64,000 nucleotides of DNA from CATQHD01 sp965202675. GTDB taxonomy: Bacteria; Actinomycetota; Acidimicrobiia; Spongiisociales; Spongiisociaceae. Position numbers and translations under genes: made by a program. Location of the stretch: assembly GCA_965202675.1 (NCBI GenBank), contig OZ241842.1, positions 1,922,001 to 1,986,000 on the forward strand, in the 5' to 3' direction. The notes below the pieces were generated by a model that was not told the origin of the DNA, searched no databases, and saw only the letters and a program-made list of their open reading frames with translations. The first letter of the stretch is position 1. Every line of letters starts with the position of its first letter. This document shows, one piece after another, positions 39,755 to 48,238 of the stretch.

Positions 39755-42700
39755 CGGTGCGGCAATCAAGACACGAGCCTCTAAGAGTTAACTTGCTTGG
39801 CTTTATGGCTAAGCAACTAGGAGACCTTAGAGGGCCTTCATCATTGGCCTATGAACTAATCCAAAACGCGGACGATGCTAAAGATGATTCCTCGAAACTA
39901 TCCGCTACACGAATCGAATTTGATATCACGGACGATGCTCTGGTCGTTAGCAATGACGCCGTTTTCAGGGATGAAGATTTTGACCGGATTAAAGTATTGG
40001 CAAGTGGAACTAAACTTTTAGAAGAAGGAGATCGTACTACAGGAGCTTTCGGAGTTGGTTTTATATCAGTCTATCAGATTACTGACGAACCACAGATATA
40101 CTCAGCAGGTCAACATCTGACAATAAGGCCAGAGGAAGAATCGAAACAGATCGAAATATGCGACCTTCCATGTGACCATCCATCCTTCACCAAAGATATA
40201 GGTACCAGGTTCTACCTACCTTGGGCTTATGAAAGCTCTAGTTTACGGGACATTCTCGAGACCCCACCTGTAACTAAAGAATCTATAGAAGACTTTGTCA
40301 AGGAACTCGAGGAATCATTGCCCAGAGCAATTCTTTTCCTAAAGAGTCTAAAAGAGATTGAATTACGTAGGAAGGGCGAAGTTGTTATACAGATTAGAAG
40401 AACTATTGAAGGAGACGATTTCATCGTACATTGTGGTGACGAATGTAATAGTTGGCATACTTTCCGTGATAATGATGGTCTCAGTGCGTTTAAGAACGAA
40501 TCCACAAAGATTTATGACAATCGCTTGACTCAGGTCAGAGTTGCCATTCCCGAGGCCTTTATTGATAATGGTTTCTTGTTCGCGACATTACCGACCAAAG
40601 AGCTAACGAGATTGCCGTTCCATATAGATGCAGATTTCTTCCCTGCCTCTGACAGAAAATCGATTAGGTTTGACGATGTGCACGATCCCATGTCTGAATG
40701 GAATAGGGAGGTGATAAAAGTAGCAGCATCTTTAGTAAGAAATAATCTTAATATATTACGAGAAATGTTTAGCGATAACCCCATAGACTTCTGGGCTATT
40801 TTGGAGAGTATATATGACTTAAGGAAAGTAAAGCATGATGTCCATATACCACTAGGAGTATTCTGGGAGGTATTAAAACCTGTAATTGAAACACATCCTA
40901 TTGTATACACAGAATCAAACAAATGGCTCAAAGTAACTGAAGCCCGTCTATTAGTCGGCAATGAGCAATGGAATACAATTGATGTCTTTAAGTTTCTAGA
41001 CATAGAGGTGGTTAATCTTGACTTGCGAAGATATCGCAAGATCCTCATAAATAATGGGGTGAGACAAATGGGGATAAAGGATATATATGTAGCGCTTAAA
41101 AAGAGAAAATTAATTGCACATCCACAACTCATATCTTTCTATTACAAAAGCTATGAGCGATTGGAATTGTTATGGCAAGGGATTCTAGCTATATATGATA
41201 GAATAAAAAACGAGCAACGGAAAAAAGAAGCAAAAAACTTGTTAAGAAGGTGTGTCTTAGCACCTGGAATAGATGAGAGAATATGGCCATGTGATTCCGT
41301 ATATCGAGTGGAAGACGATCATACTCTAAGACTTTTCTCACCCCTGTTGCCCAATGATCGCTCCTTCTTGGACCTAGAAAGAACGGGAGAAGGATATAGT
41401 CTGTTTGAAAATCTTTGCCCGTCGTTCTCGCTTGTTGAGGCTATTGAAGTATTAGAAGTCTTGGAGCCTCAAGAGTTTAGGAAGAAGTTGAGCAATGAAG
41501 GATTTCAATCAGAAGACATAGTTCGCTGGTTCAGTAAAAGGGAACTAGATGAAGACGATGCCTTGAGGGAACGGTTTGTTAAATTGGCCATTTATCCCGC
41601 TGGTGATGGATCCGTAACTTCACTGGAAGCCCTGTGGATACCGGGTGGTTTTGATGATCCATTAGGCATTACCCAGTTGTTGGACATGCAGAAGCTTAAA
41701 GGTCTCTCAGGCTTTCTGCAAAAGTTAGGAGCTAAAAAGCTCACCTTTATTGACTATGCTAAGCACTATATTGCAGATGCTTTTGATAGTGATAAGCCAA
41801 AAAATTTAGAGACCAAATACAAACTATTTGAGATGTTAGAAAAGAATATCGGTGTGATTAGAGAAGATGAAGAATTGAAGGACCGCCTGATCAACTCAAA
41901 CATAGTCGAATGTAGCGATGGGATTTTTAGGTCTCCGAAGAGAGTTTATTTTCCATGCCAAGAGATAGAGGAAGTATTAGGCAGTCATGTCAACTATTGT
42001 AAGCTTCCAGCATGGTCTGAGGAAGGTAGGCGTGATCTATATAGGTGGTTGGGAGTTGCAGAACATCCTCGCGTTGAGGATATACTTCGTGTTATTAAAA
42101 GGTTGGCCGACGACTCACCAAATCAAGGAAACAGAAATTGGGTCATTCGTTGTCTGAAAGCTGCGGCAAAGACTTGGGAAAACTTTTCTGACGACGAGAA
42201 AGAAGTTTTGGAGAATATGAGTTGGTTGCCAGCGAAAGATTTATCTTATCAATGGTATAGACCAGAGGAGTTGTATACAGCTGAGTATAAGAGATTGTTT
42301 GAATCCCAGGCTGAATTTTTGGACACAACTATCCGAATCCAGAATGAGCTAAGTACTATAAGTACTATCTTAAAAGACCTAGGAATTAAAACTCAACCAC
42401 AACCATTACAGGTAATAAGACATCTACTCAGGTGTTCTCAAGATGATATTGATCCGCCTGAGAGGATCTATAAATGGCTAGACGAAAGGGCAGCGAACAT
42501 ACCAAGCCATCTTCTAGACGTTTTGCGAGGTTCCGCTTGTCTTTGGCTAGAAGGCAAATATCGCCGTCCAGATCAAGTGTTCGGGCAACACGATTTTCGT
42601 AGATTCCGTTTTCAACTAGGTTTTGATATGAGATCTTATTCAAAGTTGCTCCAAGTACTTGGTGTAAAGGAGCGCCCCGACCATGATGACGCGTTTGAGT

Positions 42701-44745
42701 TATTGAAGGAGATTGCTCTTGAGATTGGTAACAACAAACTGGAGTCTGAAGATAAGACCGTTGTCCACCAGTGTTGGATCCTAATATCTAAGGCGCTAGA
42801 TCAAGAGGAGCTTGACAAAAATACGATAAAAGAAGAATTATATAATATCGTATGTATACCAAACAATAGCGATATACTCACCGAACCTGCCCGGATTTAT
42901 TTCGAAGATCGTCCTAAGCTTAAAGACAAGTTTCAGTTGCTGACTAAAAGTTGCATACAACGACCAGAGGGAATATGGAAAGGGATGGAAGCGGCTGGCG
43001 TAAAGCCGCTTTCATCAGACATTAGTGAGTCTATGAATAGAGAGGATATATATATCTATGAAGAGGAAGATATGAGAGACGAATTTCAACAACGGCACCA
43101 GCTAATAGCTACCATTTTTGAAGACTATAACAACTGGGATAAAGTGGTAGATAATATCAGGTTTTATCGGGCTGATAAGATCAGAGTTACGCGAAAGTTA
43201 CTAGCCTTTGGACATCTTTCTGAAGAAAATATATCTGAAGAATCGGCATTTTTTGACTACGAAAAGCAGGCCATATACTTCGCGATGAATAATGCTAATC
43301 CTCCCTGGTCAGCTATTGCGCGGGAATTGACCTATGCTCTAACTTGCGGAGAAATAGTCACAAAAATCTCTAATCCTTCTCCTAGTCTTAAGGTTATTTT
43401 GGAAGCTAAAACATATGACGAAGCTCGCAAGCAACTAGAAGAATTGGGCATAGCCCTGACACGAGAATTAGCATTAGATCCGCCTAGCCGGACAAATGGT
43501 GTTGCTTTTGATGAGACATTAACAGATGGAGCTACAGAAGCAGAAGATGCTATGGACGATGCCGGGCAAGAATATAGCCTTGGAGAAGATGATGGGGGCG
43601 GTGTTGCTAATAGTGATATGTCCAGTTCTGTATCTGGAGTGGATAAGCAAGATGCTCCGAGGGGATGGGGATCGACCCGGCTCAGGCCGCCGCCCAGTTC
43701 TGTATCTGGAGTGGATAATCAAGATGCTCCCCTTGCTCATGATGCTCCTTTTGCTAAAAAGTTCTACGGACTACCCCAGGAAACCACACCGCCTAGAGTT
43801 GTTGATCACCCAGTTTTGTTTCCTCGTGCTGGTCCACAGACTGAGGAATCTGCCATTGAGCACACACAAATATCTGCTCAAAGCGGTAGAACAGATAATA
43901 CTACGGAGGATGCCGGGCAGGAGGATGGTTTTGGAGAGGATGAGAGTGGGGATGGTGTTGCTAATAGTGATATGTCCAGTTCTGTGTCTGGAGTGGATAA
44001 TCAAGATGCTCCCCTTGCTCAAGATGCTCCTTTTGCTAAAAAGTTCTACGAACGACCCCAGAGTACCACACCGTCGGGAGCTGTTGATCATCCAGTGCCG
44101 TTTCCTCGTGCTGGTCCACAGACGGAGGAGTCTGCTATTGAGCACACACAAATTTCTACTCAAAGTGGTAGAAGTGGTGCTAATATTGAAAGGTCAAGCA
44201 CAGGATGGGTACGCGACCACCTGCGAAGGTTGGTGTTCGTCCGCGGTGGTGCTTATATTGAGAGGTCAAGCACAGGATGGGAGCCAGTAGAGGCGGATGC
44301 GGCACTCGCTCGTGAATTTCGAGAAATGGTTCATAGCGATTATGGGAAACGATGCCAGATATGTGGTAATACGTTCAGAACTACGTCCGGCCTGTTACAG
44401 GTGTATGTTGTTCATGTAGTGCCACCAAGTGAGGATCATCGCGCAATTCATTTTGGTAATCTATTGGGTTTATGCGGTTGGCATTATTCTCTTATCCGTT
44501 ATAATCGGAATCGAGAGTATTTTAACATTAGAAGTAACCAACCTTTTGATAGTTGGGAGGATATGCGGGACTATGTGCTCAAAGCTGAGCCTGATGTTGA
44601 CGAGGTAGGCAATTCGTATTTCAGTCTTGGCATCCGGTTCCCCAATGTGTATCAACAATGGAGCTCTGAGCCAACCCCGGAAGATACCGTGATTCGATAC
44701 AGTGAGCCTCACTGGGAATATCTTCGTAAACGCTTATCCAACTGA
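39751..44745 (+). CDS. 1664-residue GHKL (sacsin-like) ATPase fused to HNH nuclease
   Basis: The N-terminus carries a GHKL/Hsp90-type ATPase like that of sacsin: the Asn-bearing box ELIQNADDA (35-43) and glycine box GAFGVGF (98-104). Residues about 250-1240 are an uncharacterised, mostly helical body. A disordered linker with repeats spans about 1265-1510. The C-terminus is an HNH-type zinc nuclease: C1535/C1538, a His pair region with H1555 (VVHVVP), N1570 and C1575/H1578. The gene is AT-rich and unlike its neighbours dgt and dnaX, so it was probably acquired. A defence role is an inference from architecture. Confidence 0.85.
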   Translation: MTVRQSRHEPLRVNLLGFMAKQLGDLRGPSSLAYELIQNADDAKDDSSKLSATRIEFDITDDALVVSNDAVFRDEDFDRIKVLASGTKLLEEGDRTTGAFGVGFISVYQITDEPQIYSAGQHLTIRPEEESKQIEICDLPCDHPSFTKDIGTRFYLPWAYESSSLRDILETPPVTKESIEDFVKELEESLPRAILFLKSLKEIELRRKGEVVIQIRRTIEGDDFIVHCGDECNSWHTFRDNDGLSAFKNESTKIYDNRLTQVRVAIPEAFIDNGFLFATLPTKELTRLPFHIDADFFPASDRKSIRFDDVHDPMSEWNREVIKVAASLVRNNLNILREMFSDNPIDFWAILESIYDLRKVKHDVHIPLGVFWEVLKPVIETHPIVYTESNKWLKVTEARLLVGNEQWNTIDVFKFLDIEVVNLDLRRYRKILINNGVRQMGIKDIYVALKKRKLIAHPQLISFYYKSYERLELLWQGILAIYDRIKNEQRKKEAKNLLRRCVLAPGIDERIWPCDSVYRVEDDHTLRLFSPLLPNDRSFLDLERTGEGYSLFENLCPSFSLVEAIEVLEVLEPQEFRKKLSNEGFQSEDIVRWFSKRELDEDDALRERFVKLAIYPAGDGSVTSLEALWIPGGFDDPLGITQLLDMQKLKGLSGFLQKLGAKKLTFIDYAKHYIADAFDSDKPKNLETKYKLFEMLEKNIGVIREDEELKDRLINSNIVECSDGIFRSPKRVYFPCQEIEEVLGSHVNYCKLPAWSEEGRRDLYRWLGVAEHPRVEDILRVIKRLADDSPNQGNRNWVIRCLKAAAKTWENFSDDEKEVLENMSWLPAKDLSYQWYRPEELYTAEYKRLFESQAEFLDTTIRIQNELSTISTILKDLGIKTQPQPLQVIRHLLRCSQDDIDPPERIYKWLDERAANIPSHLLDVLRGSACLWLEGKYRRPDQVFGQHDFRRFRFQLGFDMRSYSKLLQVLGVKERPDHDDAFELLKEIALEIGNNKLESEDKTVVHQCWILISKALDQEELDKNTIKEELYNIVCIPNNSDILTEPARIYFEDRPKLKDKFQLLTKSCIQRPEGIWKGMEAAGVKPLSSDISESMNREDIYIYEEEDMRDEFQQRHQLIATIFEDYNNWDKVVDNIRFYRADKIRVTRKLLAFGHLSEENISEESAFFDYEKQAIYFAMNNANPPWSAIARELTYALTCGEIVTKISNPSPSLKVILEAKTYDEARKQLEELGIALTRELALDPPSRTNGVAFDETLTDGATEAEDAMDDAGQEYSLGEDDGGGVANSDMSSSVSGVDKQDAPRGWGSTRLRPPPSSVSGVDNQDAPLAHDAPFAKKFYGLPQETTPPRVVDHPVLFPRAGPQTEESAIEHTQISAQSGRTDNTTEDAGQEDGFGEDESGDGVANSDMSSSVSGVDNQDAPLAQDAPFAKKFYERPQSTTPSGAVDHPVPFPRAGPQTEESAIEHTQISTQSGRSGANIERSSTGWVRDHLRRLVFVRGGAYIERSSTGWEPVEADAALAREFREMVHSDYGKRCQICGNTFRTTSGLLQVYVVHVVPPSEDHRAIHFGNLLGLCGWHYSLIRYNRNREYFNIRSNQPFDSWEDMRDYVLKAEPDVDEVGNSYFSLGIRFPNVYQQWSSEPTPEDTVIRYSEPHWEYLRKRLSN
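43557..44190 (+). repeat. Large direct duplication in the linker of the GHKL-HNH gene
   Basis: Two copies, about 43557-43900 and 43909-44190, share GVANSDMSSSVSGVD, QDAPLA, DAPFAKKFY, VDHPV, FPRAGPQTEESAIEHTQIS. DNA identity is high, so the duplication is recent. Copy 1 carries an extra 72 bp (below). Confidence 0.8.
43624..43731 (+). repeat. 36-bp repeat / 36-bp GC-rich insert / 36-bp repeat (site 1)
   Basis: Repeat 43624-43659 and repeat 43696-43731 (AGTTCTGTATCTGGAGTGGA at the start) differ at two positions. They flank 43660-43695, which is GC-rich (GATCGACCCGGCTCAGGC within) unlike the AT-rich gene. The homologous place in the second large copy (43979) lacks this 72-bp addition. Confidence 0.8.
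44174..44281 (+). repeat. 36-bp repeat / 36-bp GC-rich insert / 36-bp repeat (site 2)
   Basis: Repeats 44174-44209 and 44246-44281 (GTGGTGCTAATATTGAAAGG against GTGGTGCTTATATTGAGAGG) differ at two positions and flank 44210-44245, a GC-rich 36-mer (CGACCACCTGCGAAGG within). The period is again 72 bp, so frame is kept. Confidence 0.8.
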
Positions 44746-44759
44746 GAGAGGGTGGAGTG

Positions 44760-46559
44760 ATGACAATTCCAGAGTACCAGGCTCTTTACCGCAAGTATCG
44801 GCCTCGGCGCTTTGACCAGGTGGTCGGGCAGGATCATGTGACCCGCACCCTGGCCAAGGAGATCGTCGAGGGCCGGGTGGCCCACGCCTATCTGTTTACC
44901 GGGCCGCGGGGCACCGGCAAGACCACCACCGCCCGCCTGCTCGCCAAGTCGTTGAACTGCCCCGACCGGGAGCCCGACGGGGAGCCGTGCGGGGGCTGCG
45001 CCTCCTGCGAGGCCGTAACCGATGCGTCCTCGTTGGACGTGATGGAGCTCGACGCCGCATCGCACAACAAGGTGGATGACATCCGGGACATCCGCTCCAG
45101 CGTGTCTACGGTTGCCGCGGTAGGGGGCGCCAGGCGGGTGATCATTCTCGACGAGGCCCACATGCTTACCAAGGCGGCGAGCAACGCCCTGCTCAAGACA
45201 CTCGAGGAGCCGCCCGAACACGTCCATTTCGTGCTGGCCACCACCGAGCCCTACCGGTTGCTGGACACCGTCCGCTCGCGCAGCCAGCGCTTCGACTTCC
45301 ATCTGGTGCCCACCGATCTCATAGCCGCCCACCTCGAAGGGGTGAGCCGGTTGGAGGGCTACCGGGCTTCCCCGGAGGCGCTGACGGCGGTGGCCCGGCG
45401 GGCGTCCGGCTCGGTGCGCGACGCCCTGAGCCTGCTCGAGCAGGTGGCGGCGCTGGATGGATCCGTCACCGAGGAGGGCATACAGAGGGCGCTGGGGGTA
45501 GCCGGGCGGGAAAGCATTATGGCGCTGGCGGCGGCGGCGGCGTCCGAGGACGCGGCGGCGGCGCTGGAGCTGGTGGCCGGCCTGGCCGCCCGGGGCGTGG
45601 ACCTGCGGCGCTTCGCCGGCGACGCCCTGGCCTTCTTCCGGGGGGTTTTCCTGGCCATGTACACCCCGAACGCGGCGGAGCTGGTGGACGAACCCGCCGA
45701 GGTGGTCTCCGACTGGCAGGAGGTGTCCGGCCTTCTCCCGCGCCCGGCCGTGATGAGCGCCATCGACCGGCTGGGAGAGGTGTTGGTGAAGCTCCGGGAG
45801 GGCCGCGAGGAACGGATGATGCTGGAGCTGGGGGTTCTCAAGCTGGTCCGACCCGAGCTGGACGACAGCCCCGGCGCCCTGCTGAGGCGGCTCGAGAAGC
45901 TGGAGCGGGACGGGGGCGGGGCGCCGGTCCGGCCGCGCCCCTCCGCCCGAACCCGCCCCGCCGCCGCCCCGGCCGCGCCGTCGGCAGAGGCTTCGGCGGC
46001 GGCGCCCGAACCTGTTGCCGCTGCTGCGCCGGCCCTGGCCGGGGCGGGGCCGGGCGGCCCCGCCGGGGGGACCGACCTCGACCGCATCTGGCCGCAGATG
46101 GTGGCGCGGGTGGGGGAGGAACTGGGTCCCTACCGGGTGGGTCTTTTCCGGGAGTCCCTGCCGGAGGGGATCGAAGGCTCCAACCTGGTGTTCACGGTCT
46201 CGCCCGACAAGACATTTCTCCTGGAGAAACTGTCGAGCGACGCCAAACTGGCGCCCTACCTGGCCGAGCTGGCGGGGGAGCTGCTGGGCAGGGAAGGCCT
46301 GACGGTGTCCTTCCGCTCGACGGACGCCGAGCTGCCCGCTTCGGACCTCGAGGAAGGGCCGGTCGAGGCGGCGCCGCGGGCGGAACCGCCTCCGCCCCGG
46401 GATTCGGAACCGCCCCCTCCCTCCGAACCTCCCCCCTCCCAGGACGGTGTTCCGTCCGATTCCCGCCGCCCCGCTGCGCGGAGAACTTCGGTTGTCGACC
46501 CCCTTCCCCTGCTGCAGGAGGAGCTGGGCGCCACCGTGATCGAGGAAACCGCGCTCTGA
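44760..46559 (+). CDS. dnaX: DNA polymerase III subunit gamma/tau
   Basis: About 599 residues. AAA+ markers are Walker A GPRGTGKTTTARL (residues about 44-56), a four-Cys zinc module from NCPDREP to CASCEA, DELDAASHNKVDDIRDI, LDEAHMLTKAASNALLKTLE and the sensor-bearing TTEPYRLLDTVRSRSQRF. The C-terminal half is Pro/Ala-rich tau-like sequence with a small folded region (PQMVARVGEELGPYRVGLF). It loads the beta clamp. ATG 44760 is 14 bp after the GHKL-HNH stop, so the AT-rich gene sits directly in front of it. Confidence 0.95.
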   Translation: MTIPEYQALYRKYRPRRFDQVVGQDHVTRTLAKEIVEGRVAHAYLFTGPRGTGKTTTARLLAKSLNCPDREPDGEPCGGCASCEAVTDASSLDVMELDAASHNKVDDIRDIRSSVSTVAAVGGARRVIILDEAHMLTKAASNALLKTLEEPPEHVHFVLATTEPYRLLDTVRSRSQRFDFHLVPTDLIAAHLEGVSRLEGYRASPEALTAVARRASGSVRDALSLLEQVAALDGSVTEEGIQRALGVAGRESIMALAAAAASEDAAAALELVAGLAARGVDLRRFAGDALAFFRGVFLAMYTPNAAELVDEPAEVVSDWQEVSGLLPRPAVMSAIDRLGEVLVKLREGREERMMLELGVLKLVRPELDDSPGALLRRLEKLERDGGGAPVRPRPSARTRPAAAPAAPSAEASAAAPEPVAAAAPALAGAGPGGPAGGTDLDRIWPQMVARVGEELGPYRVGLFRESLPEGIEGSNLVFTVSPDKTFLLEKLSSDAKLAPYLAELAGELLGREGLTVSFRSTDAELPASDLEEGPVEAAPRAEPPPPRDSEPPPPSEPPPSQDGVPSDSRRPAARRTSVVDPLPLLQEELGATVIEETAL

Positions 46560-46641
46560 GCGGCCGCATCTGATCGACCCGTCGGGCCCTTCTCGCGGCT
46601 GTTAGAGTGGCCGGGCACCTTTAACCGGACACCTTTAACCC

Positions 46642-46667
46642 GGTCCTGTGAGGCCGGAAAGGAGACC
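46642..46667 (+). promoter_or_regulatory. PyrR-binding hairpin
   Basis: GGT-CCT pairs with AGG-(AG bulge)-ACC around the loop GTGAGGCCGGAA. Loop and purine bulge match the PyrR-binding RNA consensus. The AAGGAG inside the 3' arm is the ribosome site of the leader peptide at 46670, so UMP-bound PyrR would block translation, as described for mycobacterial pyr operons. Two copies of CACCTTTAACC precede it. Confidence 0.75.
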
Positions 46668-46669
46668 CG

Positions 46670-46789
46670 TTGCGCTTGGACATGCGGAGGCCGGGGCGCC
46701 CCCTCCCGGGCTTCCGCCGCAGGACGCAGCTTCCCCCTCCCCGCTTGGGCGGACGCGCGCCCTTCCGGAGGCCGCCTTGCCCCTGGTGA
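46670..46789 (+). CDS. Leader peptide coupled to pyrR
   Basis: TTG 46670 lies 5 bp after AAGGAG and opens a 39-codon Pro/Arg-rich frame whose TGA (46787-46789) overlaps the pyrR ATG (TGATG). This arrangement lets the hairpin control pyrR by coupling. Confidence 0.5.
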   Translation: MRLDMRRPGRPLPGFRRRTQLPPPRLGGRAPFRRPPCPW

Positions 46790-47319
46790 TGGAGGCCGCC
46801 GACGTCAGGAGGGCGGTCGGCCGGATGGCTCACGAGATCGTGGAGGGGTTGAAGGGAGAGCTCCCGCTGCTGGTGGGCATCCATACCAGAGGAGCGCCGC
46901 TGGCCGCCCGCATCGCCGCCGTCATAGAAGAAATAGAGGGCGCCGGGCCGCCGGTGGGCGCTCTCGATATCGGGTTGTACCGGGACGACCTGGCCGGCCG
47001 CCCCGTTCTGCCCTTGGCCGCCACCCGCCTCCCGGTGGACATCAACAACCGTGTTGCGGTGCTGGTGGACGACGTCCTCTACACCGGGCGCACCGTGCGC
47101 GCCGCCCTCGACGCCCTCAACGCCTTCGGACGCCCGGCGGCCATCCGGTTGGCGGTGCTGGTGGACCGCGGCCACCGCCAGCTTCCCATCCGGCCCGACC
47201 ATGTGGGCAAGAACCTGCCCACCTCCGCCGCCGAGCGGGTCTCGGTGCGCCTGGCCGAGATCGACGGAGGCGAGGACGGGGTGTGGATCCACCCCGGTGC
47301 GGCGCCGGCGCCGGTATGA
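46789..47319 (+). CDS. pyrR: Bifunctional pyr operon regulator / uracil phosphoribosyltransferase
   Basis: A 176-residue PyrR. It starts MEAADVRRAVGRMAHEIVE and has the PRPP loop VLVDDVLYTGRTVRAALDAL and VLVDRGHRQLPIRPDHVGKN. It binds the pyr leader RNA in response to UMP and also converts uracil to UMP. The ATG at 46789 is coupled to the leader peptide stop; an in-frame GTG at 46648 lies in the hairpin loop and has no ribosome site. It leads the pyr operon. Confidence 0.92.
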   Translation: MEAADVRRAVGRMAHEIVEGLKGELPLLVGIHTRGAPLAARIAAVIEEIEGAGPPVGALDIGLYRDDLAGRPVLPLAATRLPVDINNRVAVLVDDVLYTGRTVRAALDALNAFGRPAAIRLAVLVDRGHRQLPIRPDHVGKNLPTSAAERVSVRLAEIDGGEDGVWIHPGAAPAPV

Positions 47320-47329
47320 AGGGGCAGGC

Positions 47330-48238
47330 GTGAGCTTTCTTACCACCCAGGGCGCCTCCCGCCGGGAGCTCGAAGACTTCCTCGACCTGGCGGACGAGTT
47401 CAACCGGGTGCTCGCCCGCCCCATCCCCAAGGCGCCCGCCCTCCAGGGCAAGCTGGTGGCCAACCTGTTCTTCGAGAGCTCCACCCGCACCCGCCTTTCC
47501 TTCGAGCGCGCCGCCCGCGCCCTGTCGGCCGATGTCATGGGCTTCTCGGCGGCGGGCTCCTCCGCGGCCAAGGGCGAGAGCCTGAAGGACACCGCCCTGA
47601 CCCTCCGGGCCCTGGGCGCCGACCTGATGGTGGTCCGCCACCGCGCCGCCGGAGTCCCCGGCAGGATTGCGGGCTGGACCGGCCTCCCGGTGGTGAACGC
47701 CGGCGACGGCGCCCACCAGCACCCCACCCAGGCCCTGCTGGACGCCCTCACCCTCCGGCAGCGTTTCGGCGGCCTGGACGGGCTGCGGGTGGCCATCGTG
47801 GGCGACATCCGCCACTCCCGCGTGGCCCGCTCCAATGTGTTCGCCTTCGCCGCGCTGGGCGCCGGGGTGATCCTGGCGGCGCCCCGCACCCTCCAGCCGG
47901 TCAGCCTCGAGGGCTGGCCGGTCAAGGCCGTCCGCGACCTCGACGGGGTGCTCGAGGAGGTAGATGTGGTGTACCTGCTCCGCATCCAGGCCGAGCGGGG
48001 CGGGCTTTCGCTGTTGCCTTCCCTGCCCGAATACGTTTCCCGTTACGGCATGACCCGGCGGCGCTTCGACCGGCTCCCGCCCCGGGCGGTGGTGCTCCAT
48101 CCCGGCCCTATGAACCGAGGGGTGGAGATCGACGATGCGGTGGCCGGCCACCCCCGGTGCCTGGTGCTCGACCAGGCGGCCAACGGGGTGGCGGTGCGGA
48201 TGGCGGTGCTGTTCCGCCTGCTGGGAGGCCGGGAATGA
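47330..48238 (+). CDS. pyrB: Aspartate carbamoyltransferase catalytic chain
   Basis: A 302-residue ATCase that condenses carbamoyl phosphate and aspartate. The carbamoyl phosphate loop is FFESSTRTRLSFE, followed by KGESLKDTALTL, HQHPTQALLDALT and VVLHPGPMNRGVEI. Start GTG 47330 is 10 bp after pyrR. No pyrI regulatory chain is nearby, so it is a catalytic-only type. Its stop overlaps pyrC. Confidence 0.95.
   Translation: MSFLTTQGASRRELEDFLDLADEFNRVLARPIPKAPALQGKLVANLFFESSTRTRLSFERAARALSADVMGFSAAGSSAAKGESLKDTALTLRALGADLMVVRHRAAGVPGRIAGWTGLPVVNAGDGAHQHPTQALLDALTLRQRFGGLDGLRVAIVGDIRHSRVARSNVFAFAALGAGVILAAPRTLQPVSLEGWPVKAVRDLDGVLEEVDVVYLLRIQAERGGLSLLPSLPEYVSRYGMTRRRFDRLPPRAVVLHPGPMNRGVEIDDAVAGHPRCLVLDQAANGVAVRMAVLFRLLGGRE

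Noticed and set aside
43624..44281. A genuine CRISPR array in the GHKL-HNH gene
   Set aside because: The two sites have different repeat sequences, each with only one insert, and lie in an open coding frame; they are reported as integration-like events only.
43526..44290. 254-codon frame in the linker of the GHKL-HNH gene
   Set aside because: It is the +1 frame of a repeated linker; no start signal.
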